Of a stretch of 64,000 nt of DNA, positions 8,805 through 20,558 are shown piece after piece. The notes below the pieces were generated by a model. That model did not search any database and was not told the DNA's origin. It saw only the letters and a program-made list of their open reading frames with translations. The position numbers and the translations under genes are program-made. Source of the stretch: Sphingomonadaceae bacterium (GTDB taxonomy: Bacteria > Pseudomonadota > Alphaproteobacteria > Sphingomonadales > Sphingomonadaceae); NCBI GenBank assembly GCA_947477745.1, contig CANJUF010000001.1:124001-188000 (forward strand). Reading direction: 5' to 3'. Each line of letters opens with the position of its first letter. The first letter of the stretch is position 1.

Positions 8805-8840
8805 ACCGCACCAGCCAGGTGACTGATGCGGTCTCTTTTT
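8805..8840 (+). terminator. Rho-independent terminator
   Basis: Stem ACCGCA / TGCGGT with a 16-base loop followed by CTCTTTTT, 25 bases after the lipoprotein stop. It lies between convergent genes (lipoprotein and HU) and could also act on the other strand, where the trailing run is shorter. Confidence 0.6.
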
Positions 8841-8885
8841 CGTTTCAGGCATCAGCGCTCGCTGATGCCGAAGGTTCGCAGGGTC

Positions 8886-9158
8886 TTAGTTGACCGCGTC
8901 CTTGAGGCCCTTGCCGGCCTTGAACTTCGGAAGCGTCGAAGCCTTGATCTGCATCGTTTCGCCGGTGCGCGGATTGCGGCCAGTCGAAGCCTTGCGCTTG
9001 GCAACCGAGAATGTGCCGAACCCGACCAGACGAACCTCGCCGCCCTTCTTGAGCGAACCGGTGATGGCGTCGAACACACCCTCGACCGCCTTGGTTGCAT
9101 CGCTGCGGGTAAGACCGCTCGATTCCGCTACGGCACTGATGAGATCGTTCTTGTTCAT
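8886..9158 (-). CDS. hup: HU-family nucleoid protein
   Basis: 90 residues, exactly the HU length. It starts MNKNDLISAVAESSGLT and has the conserved core GFGTFSVAKRKASTGRNPRTG with the DNA-intercalating Arg-Asn-Pro beta arm. HU binds and bends DNA as a dimer. A strong AGGGGGAA Shine-Dalgarno precedes the ATG. It lies downstream of lon in the same direction, a common bacterial order, with about 280 bp between that presumably carries its own promoter. Confidence 0.96.
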   Translation of the reverse strand: MNKNDLISAVAESSGLTRSDATKAVEGVFDAITGSLKKGGEVRLVGFGTFSVAKRKASTGRNPRTGETMQIKASTLPKFKAGKGLKDAVN

Positions 9159-9440
9159 TCGAATTTCCCCCTAAACTCTGGATGTGGAAACGGACTTGGA
9201 AACTTGTGGAATCGCGAGCGCGAAGGCGCATTACTTGGACGATTTGGGCACTGCCTGTCAAAGGCAAATGCCCGGGTTCCGACGCATTTTCTGACGAAAT
9301 GAAGCCATTTTGGCGTGCATGACGATCAATGTGCTGCGAAGCGCGCAAAGCGCATCATCGTTTCATGGTTAATTCCCGGTAATCGGTCGAACGCTGTTCC
9401 TCGATTCGCTGCGGCGCAGCGAAAAATGGGCCCATCGGGA

Positions 9441-11879
<2,439 letters not shown>

Positions 11880-11998
11880 CGGGCAGGCCGAGACGCCTGC
11901 CGGTGGTTGGTCGCAGATATGGTATCGTGTGCCGCCTGGTGCAATGGCGAGAGCGACCGAGCCTGTGGACTCGCGGAATCGCGTGTTCCGTTTGCCGC

Positions 11999-12034
11999 AA
12001 AAACAAAGGGCGGCCCGGACATAGCGGACCGCCC
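11999..12034 (-). terminator. Rho-independent terminator of the amidohydrolase gene
   Basis: On the minus strand GGGCGGTCCG and CGGGCCGCCC form a long GC-rich stem, followed by TTTGTTTTT. It lies directly after the stop of the amidohydrolase gene and upstream of lon, insulating the two units. Confidence 0.7.
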
Positions 12035-12054
12035 CTTTTCTTGCTTATGGACCT

Positions 12055-13389
12055 TCAGGCCGGTTCGGGCTGGGACGGGGCAGACTGCCTGCCGAATTGC
12101 GCCATCACGTCGCCCGAAGTGACCGGGCGCGGCTTTTCCCCGTCTGCCAGAGGCGCGGCTCCCCCCGATGAGATCGGCGTTGTGTCGACCCCTGCTGCTT
12201 CAGCCTTCTTGCGTAGCGCACCGACCGTGACTTCTTCCTTGGGGATCATGTCGAACAGCGGAAATTTGAAGACCCGCATCGCGTTGAGGTGCGTGATCTT
12301 GTCGATCTGCGCGTCGGTCAACGGCGCGAGCGACGGCCACAGCTTTTCGGGCGCGTCGGGCCACTGCGCATCGGAATGCGGATAGTCGACCTCGTACATC
12401 ACCGAATCCTCACCGATCAGGTCGAGGTTCCTCAGGCCATAGGCATCGTCAACGAAGCAGCTGTAGAACTGGCGCCTCCACACGTCGCTGGGCTTGGCCG
12501 CGCTCAGGTACTGCTTCGAGCGGGTCCAGGTGCTGTGCTGCTCATGAGTGAAGTCGGCGCGTTCGAGCAGATAGGGAATCCAGCCGATGCCGCTCTCGGA
12601 AAAGCAGACCTTGAGGTTCGGATAGCGATTGAGCGCTTCCAAATGAATCCAGTCCGACGCGCCGGAGGAAACGGCCATCGGCATGGTCGTGATGTTGGCC
12701 TCGACCGGCGATTCGGGCGAGCAGTGCGGGGAAACGTTTCCGGTGCCGATGTGCAGGCAGATTGCTGTCTCACAATCTGTCGCCGCCTTGAAAAGCTTCT
12801 CGTAGTAGCCGGTGTGGATGCCGGGCATTCCGCCAACGGTCGGGTTCTCGCTCATGGTGACGGCGAAGCAGCCCTTGTCAGCCAGACGCCGAACCTCATT
12901 GACGGTTTCGTCCATGTCCCACAGCGGCAGGATGCCCAGCGGAATGAAGCGGCCCGGATAGGCGCCGCACCATTCGTCGATGTGCCAGTCATTGTAGGCG
13001 CGCATGTGGACGAGCGCCTGCTTCTTGTCATCAGCCTTGATGAACAGCCCGCCATCGATCCCGGCGACACTGGGGAAATTGAGGCTGGCGGCGGTGCCAT
13101 TGACATCCATGTCGCCGATGCGCGCATGGACGTCCCAGCAACCCTTGCGCAGCTGATCGAGGTGAGTCGGCTCGAAGCCGTATTCTTCCTTGACGCGCCC
13201 GGTGACCGAGTTGAGCGCCACGTTGCGCATTTTCTTGCCCTGGTATTCCCAGTAATTGGCACCGTCCTCGGCAACCTTGAGCTTGGGCGCCGTGGCGTAG
13301 GCCTCGCCAGAAAGCTGGTTGTCAAAAACCGCGGGCGGTTCGGTGATGTGATCGTCGACGCTGACAATCACCATATCTTCCATGCGCAT
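12055..13389 (-). CDS. Amidohydrolase-2 family metal-dependent hydrolase (ACMSD-like fold)
   Basis: 444 residues from the ATG preceded by GAGAGGAG. The N-terminus VSVDDHITEPP holds a D-x-H in place of the H-x-H of ACMSD, a variant common in this subgroup. Further candidate ligands are HIGTGN and the Asp in EVDYPHSDAQW. Members act as decarboxylases or hydrolases on ring-cleavage and related intermediates. It is monocistronic with its own terminator. The C-terminal 60 residues are a variable, disordered-looking tail. Substrate unknown. Confidence 0.88.
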   Translation of the reverse strand: MRMEDMVIVSVDDHITEPPAVFDNQLSGEAYATAPKLKVAEDGANYWEYQGKKMRNVALNSVTGRVKEEYGFEPTHLDQLRKGCWDVHARIGDMDVNGTAASLNFPSVAGIDGGLFIKADDKKQALVHMRAYNDWHIDEWCGAYPGRFIPLGILPLWDMDETVNEVRRLADKGCFAVTMSENPTVGGMPGIHTGYYEKLFKAATDCETAICLHIGTGNVSPHCSPESPVEANITTMPMAVSSGASDWIHLEALNRYPNLKVCFSESGIGWIPYLLERADFTHEQHSTWTRSKQYLSAAKPSDVWRRQFYSCFVDDAYGLRNLDLIGEDSVMYEVDYPHSDAQWPDAPEKLWPSLAPLTDAQIDKITHLNAMRVFKFPLFDMIPKEEVTVGALRKKAEAAGVDTTPISSGGAAPLADGEKPRPVTSGDVMAQFGRQSAPSQPEPA

Positions 13390-13541
13390 AGCGGTAGCTC
13401 CTCTCACCTTGGAATCGTTCGGACGATGTGATGGCTAGCACCCGGTCCGAAGACGCAAACATGACATAACGCAAATCACGCCATCAGTGCCATCGCTCAT
13501 GCGATTTCACGAGAAGGCTCCACAGGCCCGGGCGCAAGCGC

Positions 13542-13922
13542 TCAGCGCGAGGTGAGCGATCCGATCATCAGGCTGGCGAGGCGCTCGTTCTCGCGCTGGA
13601 GCATGTCGATCGCCGGGCGCTGACCTGGCAGCCAATCCGGCGTGAGCAGCAGGGCAAGCTCTGTCGCACGAGTAAGGCAGCGCCAGGTTACCTGTTCGCC
13701 GTGGGTAAGCGTCACGCGGCTGACTCGTTCGAAGGTCAGATCGACAAAGCGCAGCCGATCCGAATAGGCCCTTTCGGGCGGCATTTCGCGCGGTTCGTTG
13801 GCGCCGTCGTGGACCGAGACGCGCCAGTGGCGCTTCCGCTCGAGGTTCTTGTCGGTCAGCCCCGGAAGGGTGACGACAGTGATCGGCTCGAGAGTTTCCT
13901 CATCATGGATCACGACGCGCAT
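13542..13922 (-). CDS. Conserved hypothetical protein
   Basis: 126 residues from MRVVIHDEETLEPITV. The start at 13922 is favoured by AAGGAGA just upstream and by a good promoter whose -10 box lies inside the longer ORF-track version, which rules out the 13982 start. The product is a soluble mixed alpha/beta protein with charged segments and an LQRENERLASL C-terminal helix that could be a short coiled coil. No family recognised. It is a single-gene unit between the amidohydrolase and ybaB. Confidence 0.7.
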   Translation of the reverse strand: MRVVIHDEETLEPITVVTLPGLTDKNLERKRHWRVSVHDGANEPREMPPERAYSDRLRFVDLTFERVSRVTLTHGEQVTWRCLTRATELALLLTPDWLPGQRPAIDMLQRENERLASLMIGSLTSR

Positions 13923-13946
13923 GGCATTCTCCTTGGTGTAAGAAAC

Positions 13947-13999
13947 TGTATAGACGCAGCGGAATGCCGACGCAATGTACAAATGTGCACCATTTGCAC
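13947..13999 (-). promoter_or_regulatory. Promoter with upstream palindromic operator
   Basis: On the minus strand TTGCGT (13970-13975) and TATACA (13947-13952) are separated by exactly 17 bp, giving a leader of roughly 20 nt before the ATG at 13922. Just upstream of the -35 is a perfect inverted repeat GTGCA-N5-TGCAC (13985-13999), a plausible activator or repressor site for the hypothetical gene. The binding protein is not known. Confidence 0.5.
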
Positions 14000-14017
14000 G
14001 TTTATGCGCTCAAGTGT

Positions 14018-14353
14018 TCAGAACGGCAGTTTGAAACCTGGCGGCAGCTGGATCGAATGTCGGACCTTGCGCATCTCCTCCTCGGCGGCGGCGTCCGCCT
14101 TGACCCGCGCATCGTTAAAGGCTGCGGCGACCAGATCTTCCAGGATCGTCTTTTCCGATGGCGTCAGCAGGCTCTCGTCGACGGTCACGCCGTTGACCTT
14201 GCCCTTCGCCGAGCACCGGATTTTGACGAGTCCTCCGCCGGATAGCCCCTCAACCTCGATCGCGTCGAGCTTGTGCTGGGCCTCTTCCATGTGCTTGTTG
14301 ATCATGTCGCTGGCCTGCTGCGCGGCCGCCATCATGTCCTTGATATTGTCCAT
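14018..14353 (-). CDS. ybaB: YbaB/EbfC nucleoid-associated protein
   Basis: 111 residues from MDNIKDMMAAAQQ, which matches the start of the family; GAGGAC lies upstream. A GTG at 14377 overlapping the dnaX stop is an alternative. It has the helical N-terminus, the central beta strands GLVKIRCSAKGKVNGVTVDESLL and a C-terminal helix ending in a hydrophobic tail. YbaB forms DNA-binding dimers. It is downstream of dnaX in the standard dnaX-ybaB order and probably co-transcribed. Confidence 0.93.
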   Translation of the reverse strand: MDNIKDMMAAAQQASDMINKHMEEAQHKLDAIEVEGLSGGGLVKIRCSAKGKVNGVTVDESLLTPSEKTILEDLVAAAFNDARVKADAAAEEEMRKVRHSIQLPPGFKLPF

Positions 14354-14377
14354 TCGGCTATTCGTCCTCTGTTTCAC

Positions 14378-16171
14378 TCATTCCCCGGCAGCCCGGCGCG
14401 CACCTGCGGAACTATCGACAAATTCAGCATCGGGAAACGCCGCAAGCGCAGCAGCAACCAAGGGATCGGCGCGCAGGGCGTCTTCGGCGGCGCTGGCGTG
14501 CGCGATCTGGCGTTCGAACAGCGTCGGCGCGCCGCCTGCGTCCACACGCTCGACGCTCCAACGCTCGCCGGTTGCCTGACGCAGCGCGCCGCCAAGCTCG
14601 GCGGAGATGTCTTCGCGAAATTCGGGCGGCTGCGCGTAGACGAGCCGCCCGGCTTCGATCTCGACGACGCGGACCTGGAGCCGCATCACATTGGCCGCAT
14701 GTTCGCCCGCCTTTGCCGCGACCTGCTCGACCAACGCCTCCCAGGGCGGCGCGGCGTCAGGTTGGTCTGGCGCCTCGCCCGAAGAGGTAGCAAGCGCGGC
14801 AGGGGCGCGCGCCGCCAGATCCTCGAGCTGCCGCGCCAGCGTGCCCGGATCGGGCATGTCGGCGGCATGCATTGCGCGCAGCAAGGCCATCTGCAGCGCG
14901 ATCAGCGGATCGGGCGCACTGCGCACCTCGTCATGGCCCTTGAGCAGAAGCTGCCACAAGCGGTGAAGCTGCCCCGCCCCAAGCGACCCTGACCATTTTT
15001 CAAGCGCCGCGCGTTCTTCGGCAGATGCCGCAGGAGCGGAAGAGCCGCCCACCTGCAAGACCGTGACCGCATGAACCAGTTCCATCAGGCCGTTCACCAT
15101 GGCCAGCGGCTCGACTCCCAGCGCGAACTGCTGTTCCACGCTGGCAAGCAGCGCCTTGCCGTCGCCGGCAAGCAATGTCGCCAGCACCTCACGCTGTGCG
15201 CCCTTGTCGGCAAGGCCAAGCATGTCGCGCACCTGATCGGCATGGACGCTTCCGTCCGTATCAAGATCGGCATGGGCAATCGCCTGGTCGAGGATCGACA
15301 AGCCGTCGCGAACCGAACCTTCCGCCGCCGCCGCAATCATGGCCAGCGCCTCCGGATCGGCCTCGATCCCTTCGCCGGCGCAGACATAGGCGAAATGGTC
15401 CGCGAGCAGCGGCGCGGAAATGCGCTTGAGGTCGAAACGCTGGCAGCGCGACAGCACGGTCACGGGCAACTTACCGACTTCGGTCGTCGCGAACAGGAAT
15501 TTCACGTGCGGAGGCGGTTCTTCAAGTGTCTTGAGCAAGGCATTAAAAGCATTACGCGAAAGCATGTGAACTTCGTCTATAATGTAAATCTTGTAGCGCG
15601 CCGACACGGCGGCATAGCGCACCGCCTCGATAATCTCGCGCACATCGTCGACGCCGGTATGGCTGGCGGCGTCCATCTCGATCACGTCGATGTGGCGGCC
15701 CTCGGCAATGGCGACGCAGGGTTCGCACTGTCCGCAGGGATCGATTGTCGGCCCGCCCTGCCCGTCCGCGCCGATGCAGTTCAGCGCTTTGGCGATCAGC
15801 CGCGCGGTCGAGGTCTTGCCGACGCCCCGCACGCCGGTCATCAGGAAGGCATGGGCAAGCCGGTCGCGCTTGATCGCATTGCCCAGCGTCTGCACCATGG
15901 CGTCCTGGCCGATCAGCTCGGAGAAGGTCTGCGGGCGATATTTGCGCGCGAGCACGCGGTAAGGCTGTGCCGCGGGCGCGGGCGGCTCGCGGGTGATCGC
16001 GGGGGGCTTGGGCTCCGGTACCGGCGCCTTTTGCTCGCGCACGACAGGCGCGGCAGGCTCGGGCTCGCCGAACAGCGCCGATTGCCCCGCTGCTTCAAGC
16101 TCGGCTGCGCTGGGGCCTTTTTCGCCCTCCTCATCCTGCGGATCGCCGAAAATGTCTGGTGAATCGTCCAC
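14378..16171 (-). CDS. dnaX: DNA polymerase III subunit gamma/tau
   Basis: 597 residues. After a Pro/Glu-rich N-terminal extension of about 65 residues comes the AAA+ clamp-loader core: Walker A GVRGVGKTST, the zinc finger beginning CGQCEPC, IYIIDEVHMLS and the arginine-finger region. The C-terminal third is the variable tau-like region. It loads the beta clamp and couples polymerase and helicase. I see no obvious slippery sequence for a programmed gamma frameshift. Operon with ybaB. Confidence 0.96.
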   Translation of the reverse strand: MDDSPDIFGDPQDEEGEKGPSAAELEAAGQSALFGEPEPAAPVVREQKAPVPEPKPPAITREPPAPAAQPYRVLARKYRPQTFSELIGQDAMVQTLGNAIKRDRLAHAFLMTGVRGVGKTSTARLIAKALNCIGADGQGGPTIDPCGQCEPCVAIAEGRHIDVIEMDAASHTGVDDVREIIEAVRYAAVSARYKIYIIDEVHMLSRNAFNALLKTLEEPPPHVKFLFATTEVGKLPVTVLSRCQRFDLKRISAPLLADHFAYVCAGEGIEADPEALAMIAAAAEGSVRDGLSILDQAIAHADLDTDGSVHADQVRDMLGLADKGAQREVLATLLAGDGKALLASVEQQFALGVEPLAMVNGLMELVHAVTVLQVGGSSAPAASAEERAALEKWSGSLGAGQLHRLWQLLLKGHDEVRSAPDPLIALQMALLRAMHAADMPDPGTLARQLEDLAARAPAALATSSGEAPDQPDAAPPWEALVEQVAAKAGEHAANVMRLQVRVVEIEAGRLVYAQPPEFREDISAELGGALRQATGERWSVERVDAGGAPTLFERQIAHASAAEDALRADPLVAAALAAFPDAEFVDSSAGARRAAGE

Positions 16172-16324
16172 GCGAAAGGCTTTAGAGCATCGCGCGAATA
16201 AGTGGGAACCGGTTTTTCGCGATTAGCGATGCGACCACGAATAATAAGATTGGGCAGCGCGACTCAGATTTCACACTGCTCTTGGCGCTCAAGCCGCAAT
16301 TGTCATTAGGGAAGAGAGAACAAA

Positions 16325-16410
16325 GGAGCCGAGCGACCCGCCGCAATCCGTTGTGGCTGCTTCCTTCCGGACCTGACCAGGTTCGCGAACGCAAGCGTCC
16401 ACTCGACTCC
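16325..16410 (-). ncRNA. ffs: Signal recognition particle RNA, small bacterial type (4.5S)
   Basis: Minus-strand sequence contains the diagnostic SRP domain IV core GGTCAGGTCCGGAAGGAAGC. The ends GGAGTCGAG and CTCGGCTCC pair over nine positions (one G-T pair), defining a hairpin of about 86 nt; the mature RNA may extend several bases on each side. It lies between dnaX and the NDUFS4-like gene, followed by a pyrimidine-rich stretch that could help termination. Together with Ffh it targets membrane proteins. Confidence 0.93.
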
Positions 16411-16462
16411 CGCCGCGCATATGGCGGGAACAGAGCGATTCGGCAAGGACCAGAGCGGCAGG

Positions 16463-16741
16463 CTACCTAAAATTGTCGGCGTAGGCCTGAAGCTTGAGAC
16501 GGCGCGGCGGCGTCACGTGACTGAGCGCCTCGATGCCGTGGCGCGCGGCATAGGAAAGCGCTTCCTGTTCGCTGGCGAACGAAAGCTGCACCTGCTGCTG
16601 CGTGTCGCCGGAACCGGCCCATCCCATCAGCGGATCGGGCTGCTTGGCCTCCTGCGGCGCGAATTCGAGAATCCAGCTATCCGTGCGTGCCTTGCCGGAT
16701 TGCATCGCGTTCTTGGGGCGCTGATAAATTCGGGCGGTCAT
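16463..16741 (-). CDS. NDUFS4-like NADH:ubiquinone oxidoreductase accessory subunit
   Basis: 92 residues. It opens MTARIYQRPKNAMQSGKART and continues DSWILEFAP, the hallmark of the alphaproteobacterial and mitochondrial 18-kDa complex I subunit, and the C-terminus has SYAARHGIEAL followed by a PPRRLKL basic stretch, as in this family. In mitochondria it stabilises the N-module of complex I. It is a stand-alone gene here, far from any nuo operon, immediately upstream of the SRP RNA. Confidence 0.9.
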   Translation of the reverse strand: MTARIYQRPKNAMQSGKARTDSWILEFAPQEAKQPDPLMGWAGSGDTQQQVQLSFASEQEALSYAARHGIEALSHVTPPRRLKLQAYADNFR

Positions 16742-16854
16742 TGCTTGTTTGGTCCCTCAAACGCCGGGCGGCAGGCATCCGCCCGCCTTGGCTTCGCGGC
16801 AAAAGCCGCGACGCGCATTCGCGCTTGCGGGCCTCTACCAAGCCCGGGACTAGA

Positions 16855-19290
16855 TCAACTGCCGCCCCGTGAAAAGGCGTTCTTGGTTTTCAGGCTGGGT
16901 TTTTCCGACCACGGCTCGTCGGGCCAGCGATGCTTCGGGTAGCGTCCCTTCATCTCGCGCTGAACGTCGCGCCACGATCCGCGCCAGAAGCCGGGCAGAT
17001 CGCGCGTCGTCTGGAGCGGACGGCCAGCCGGCGAAGTCAGCTTGAGCAGGAGCGGGACGCCCGGACGGCCGATCAACGGATGCTCGTCCAGCCCGAACAG
17101 AGCCTGCACCCGAACTTCGACCGAAGGACCGCCGGGATCAGCATAGTCGATGGCGTGTGAGGTTCCTGCCGGGCTTTCAAAATGGCGCGGCGCCAAACGA
17201 TCAATCGCCTGCCGCGCGTTCCAGTCGGGCAGACCAATCAGCGCATCGGCGATCTGAGTTCGCGGCAGATCAAGGTCGCGGCGTCCCTGCAACAGCGGTG
17301 CGAGCCATTGCTCGGCGCTTCCGGAGAGGTTTTGGAGGCTCAGCGCGTCGATCCCGGCATGAGCGCCGCGAGCGATCAGGCCCTGTGGCAACAGGTCGTC
17401 CAGCCGCTCGCGCGCTACACCTAGCAGAAACTCGCGCATCGCCTTGGGGTCGGGGTCCGGATCAGGCCCTGTAGCGAGCACGATCGCGCCCATGCGGCTC
17501 TCCAGCCTTGCCTCGGCGCGAGATTCGCTCTCATTCCAGCGAAGCGAGGTGCGCCGTTCGATCAGGCGCCCGAGATGTGACTGCACGTCGGCGGGATCGA
17601 GCGGCGCGGCTGAAACAATGCGCGCGCCCTTGGCCTGGCCTTGCGCGTCGCCGATCGCCAGCCACTCGGCCCGCGCCAGCGGCGAGGCAGGATCGAGCAT
17701 GTAGCCGCGCCCGCCCGCAGACAGCCATTGCTCGCCCGAGGCATCGCGCCGCCGCGCCACCATATCTGGCCGCGCCATGGCCAGAAATAGCGCAGGGCTG
17801 ACCGAATCTTTGCGGGTTTGTCCGGAAACCAGTGCCTCGGCGCGGTTCGCCCATCGGTCCGCCAACTTGCGCGCGGCATCGGCTCGCCCGCCGCGCTCGC
17901 CGTTCCAGCGATCGAGCCGCTGCAGCAGGTCGTCGCTGCGCCCGCCCAGCCCGCGCTCCTGCATGAGCAGCGCTAGCCGCGCCGCTAGCTGCGCCTGCCC
18001 GTGCCTTGCCCCGAACAGCACCATGGCCGCCTCGTCGGGAGCCATCGGCAGGTTCGCGACCTGCTTGCCGAACGGCGTGATCGCATGCTCGTCATCCACC
18101 GCGCCCAGCGCGCGCAGCTTTGCCCTCGCTGCCTCGACCGAAGCCAAGGGCGGAGAATCGAGCCAGGCCATTGCCGCCGGATCGCGCGCCCCCCAATCGG
18201 CGAGCGACACGACCAGCGAGGAAAGATCGGAAGTTTCGATCTCAGGCGGATCGAACCGAGCGCGGCCAAGGTGGCTTGCTTCCTCCCAAAGGCGGTAGGC
18301 CGTCCCCGGCCCCTGCCGCGCAGCGCGTCCCGCGCGTTGATCCGCCGAGGCCTGGCTGGCACGGTGAGTCACGAGCCGGGTCACGCCCGCCGCACGGTCG
18401 AATTCGGCACGGCGAGACAGTCCGGCATCGACGACCACGCTCACCCCATCGAGCGTCAAGGACGTTTCGGCAATCGCGGTCGCCAGCACCACGCGGCGAC
18501 GGCCCTGCGGATCGCGCCGGATCGCCTGTCGCTGCGCACCCGGTTCGCACTGGCCATGAAGCGCCAGGACGAGCGCATCGGGAAGCCGTTGCTCCAGCCG
18601 TTCGCGCACCCGCTCGATCTCGCCGACCCCGGGCAGGAACGCCAGAATGTCTCCCTGCTGTTCGCGCCATGCCGTAACCAGCGCCGAGGCCATCGAATCC
18701 TCGATCCGTATCTCTGGCCTTGCGCCCAGCCAGTGCAGGTCGAGCGGCCAGGCCTTGCCGGCGCTTTCGATCACCGGGCACTCACCCAGCAGCGAGGCGA
18801 ACCTCGCGCCGTCGATGGTTGCCGACATGAGGAGGAGACGCAGGTCGCTGCGCAGCGCCTCGCGCGCCTCGATGGCGAGCGCGAGGCCAAGGTCGGAATC
18901 GAGATGGCGCTCGTGCGCCTCGTCGAACAGGACCGCTGAAACGCCATCGAGCGACGGATCGGCGAGGATCGTGGAGACGAAGATCGCCTCGGTCATCACC
19001 ACAATCCGGGTCTTGCCCGAGCGTTTGCTGTCGAGCCGGGTAAGGTAGCCGACCGTCCCGCCAGCTTCTTCGCCCATTTCCGACGCCATCCGCTCGGCAG
19101 CGGCGCGCGCGGCCACGCGGCGCGGGCTGAGGAGGATCACGCTGCCCGTGCACCAGTCCTCGCCCAGCAAGGCAGGCGCGACCGCCGTGGTCTTGCCCGC
19201 TCCTGGCGGCGCAACCAGCACTGCCCGCCCCGCACCGTGCAAGGCGCGAAGCAGGTCTGGCAGGACGGCATGAATGGGAAGCTCGCTCAC
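16855..19290 (-). CDS. hrpB: ATP-dependent helicase HrpB
   Basis: 811 residues from the GTG at 19290 (VSELPIHAVLPDLL), where family homology starts; the longer ORF reads through leader. It has Walker A APPGAGKTTAV, DEAHERH (motif II) and MSATIDGAR (motif III), then helicase C, HA2 and the HrpB-specific C-terminal region. DEAH-type RNA helicase-like protein of largely unknown bacterial role. No strong Shine-Dalgarno precedes the GTG. Confidence 0.93.
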   Translation of the reverse strand: MSELPIHAVLPDLLRALHGAGRAVLVAPPGAGKTTAVAPALLGEDWCTGSVILLSPRRVAARAAAERMASEMGEEAGGTVGYLTRLDSKRSGKTRIVVMTEAIFVSTILADPSLDGVSAVLFDEAHERHLDSDLGLALAIEAREALRSDLRLLLMSATIDGARFASLLGECPVIESAGKAWPLDLHWLGARPEIRIEDSMASALVTAWREQQGDILAFLPGVGEIERVRERLEQRLPDALVLALHGQCEPGAQRQAIRRDPQGRRRVVLATAIAETSLTLDGVSVVVDAGLSRRAEFDRAAGVTRLVTHRASQASADQRAGRAARQGPGTAYRLWEEASHLGRARFDPPEIETSDLSSLVVSLADWGARDPAAMAWLDSPPLASVEAARAKLRALGAVDDEHAITPFGKQVANLPMAPDEAAMVLFGARHGQAQLAARLALLMQERGLGGRSDDLLQRLDRWNGERGGRADAARKLADRWANRAEALVSGQTRKDSVSPALFLAMARPDMVARRRDASGEQWLSAGGRGYMLDPASPLARAEWLAIGDAQGQAKGARIVSAAPLDPADVQSHLGRLIERRTSLRWNESESRAEARLESRMGAIVLATGPDPDPDPKAMREFLLGVARERLDDLLPQGLIARGAHAGIDALSLQNLSGSAEQWLAPLLQGRRDLDLPRTQIADALIGLPDWNARQAIDRLAPRHFESPAGTSHAIDYADPGGPSVEVRVQALFGLDEHPLIGRPGVPLLLKLTSPAGRPLQTTRDLPGFWRGSWRDVQREMKGRYPKHRWPDEPWSEKPSLKTKNAFSRGGS

Positions 19291-19363
19291 GCGCGAGCGA
19301 TTACGATCTTTTTGCAGCGGAGGCCATGCGCGAGGGGACCGAAATCCCCTCGCGTCGGGGGAA

Positions 19364-20542
19364 TCAGGCGGTGACGCTCTCCTTGGAGGCGGCTGCCGGC
19401 GATCCGTCGATCTTGGCCAGTTCGGGGAGCACGAATTCGCCGAACAGTTCGAGACTGTCGCGCACGTCCTCATAAGGCTGATGCGCGTTCTGGCCCATGT
19501 TCAGCAAGTGGCCGAAGCCGCCAACCAGTTCGTTGAACGCGCAGATCTGGTCATAGACGCGCTCGGGCTCACCCCAGAACAGGATGCCCGCCTTGGCGAG
19601 ATCGTCCGCATTGGTGGCACCGCCGCCCATTCCGCCGGGGCCGGCGCCCGGCGGGGTCTGCATCATCTGGGTAATCGCCTGATAATGGGCATAGCCAGGA
19701 GGCGTGACATGCGCCGGACGCATCCGCGCGACGCTGGCGAGATAGGCGAATGCCGCGTTGACGTTGCGCTCGGTCTGGTCCTTGTCGCGCGAGCAGGCGA
19801 TCATCGCAAGGTAGGCCAGCCGGTCGGCGTGCGCGGGCTTGCCGAAGGTATCCTGATAGGTCTCGCGGTAAGCGTCGAAGGTGCCCTTCGCCGCCGGTCC
19901 GGTAAGGAACGCGGCGTTCACATAGCCCTTCGGCGCGGTCAGCTTGGCGCTGCCCGGGCTGTTGCCGGTGAACCAGATCGGCGGGTGATCCTGCTGGACC
20001 GGGCGCGGCCACAGGTTGATGCAGCGATAGTCGAAATGCTCGCCTTCCCAACTGAACGGCTCGCGCCGGGTCATCGCCGCAATGATCAGGTCATGCGCTT
20101 CCCAGAAACGGTCCATACCGCCCACCGGATTGGCGTTGGAGGCATAGAGCTCCCAGCCCGCGCCCTTGACGAGGCCCATGTCGAGACGGCCGCCCGAGAT
20201 GGAATCGACGATCGAATATTCTTCGGCGACGCGGATCGGATCGGGCCGGTTGGTAATAATCGAACCGAGGCCGAGCAACCGCGCGTTCTTGGTAATCCGC
20301 GCCAGCACCGACAGCGTCAGCGTGATCGAATTGTTCATGCAGGTCGAGGCGATGTGATGCTCGTTGACCATGACGTTCATGCCGCACTGGTCGGCCAGCT
20401 GGTACATGTCGAGGTAGCCATTGAGCAGCTTCGACGAGACCATCGGATCGCCATGTTCGTTGGGAATATCCCCGCGCAGCATGCCGTCGAACTTGCCCCA
20501 GGCGGGGTAATGCGATTGTTCCGAGAAGAAATAGACGTCCAT
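19364..20542 (-). CDS. LLM-class flavin-dependent monooxygenase
   Basis: 392 residues from MDVYFFSEQSHYPAWG; the ATG lies 17 bp after the stop of the alpha/beta hydrolase and has AGGGA upstream. It shows the luciferase-like barrel features: EHHIASTCMNNS, ARLLGLGSIITNRPDP and GGRLDMGLVKGAGWE. Such enzymes use FMNH2 or F420H2 to oxygenate small organics. The C-terminal part has a Gly/Ala-rich insert (PPGAGPGGMGGGATNAD). Operon with the upstream hydrolase suggests a two-step conversion of an ester or lactone intermediate, but the substrate is unknown. Confidence 0.9.
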   Translation of the reverse strand: MDVYFFSEQSHYPAWGKFDGMLRGDIPNEHGDPMVSSKLLNGYLDMYQLADQCGMNVMVNEHHIASTCMNNSITLTLSVLARITKNARLLGLGSIITNRPDPIRVAEEYSIVDSISGGRLDMGLVKGAGWELYASNANPVGGMDRFWEAHDLIIAAMTRREPFSWEGEHFDYRCINLWPRPVQQDHPPIWFTGNSPGSAKLTAPKGYVNAAFLTGPAAKGTFDAYRETYQDTFGKPAHADRLAYLAMIACSRDKDQTERNVNAAFAYLASVARMRPAHVTPPGYAHYQAITQMMQTPPGAGPGGMGGGATNADDLAKAGILFWGEPERVYDQICAFNELVGGFGHLLNMGQNAHQPYEDVRDSLELFGEFVLPELAKIDGSPAAASKESVTA

Positions 20543-20558
20543 GATAAGGGTCCCTGAC

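Noticed and set aside
11925-11990. Possible tRNA-like GCAATGGCGAGAGCG patch upstream of lon
   Set aside because: No acceptor or T-arm pairing could be found, so it is ordinary leader DNA.
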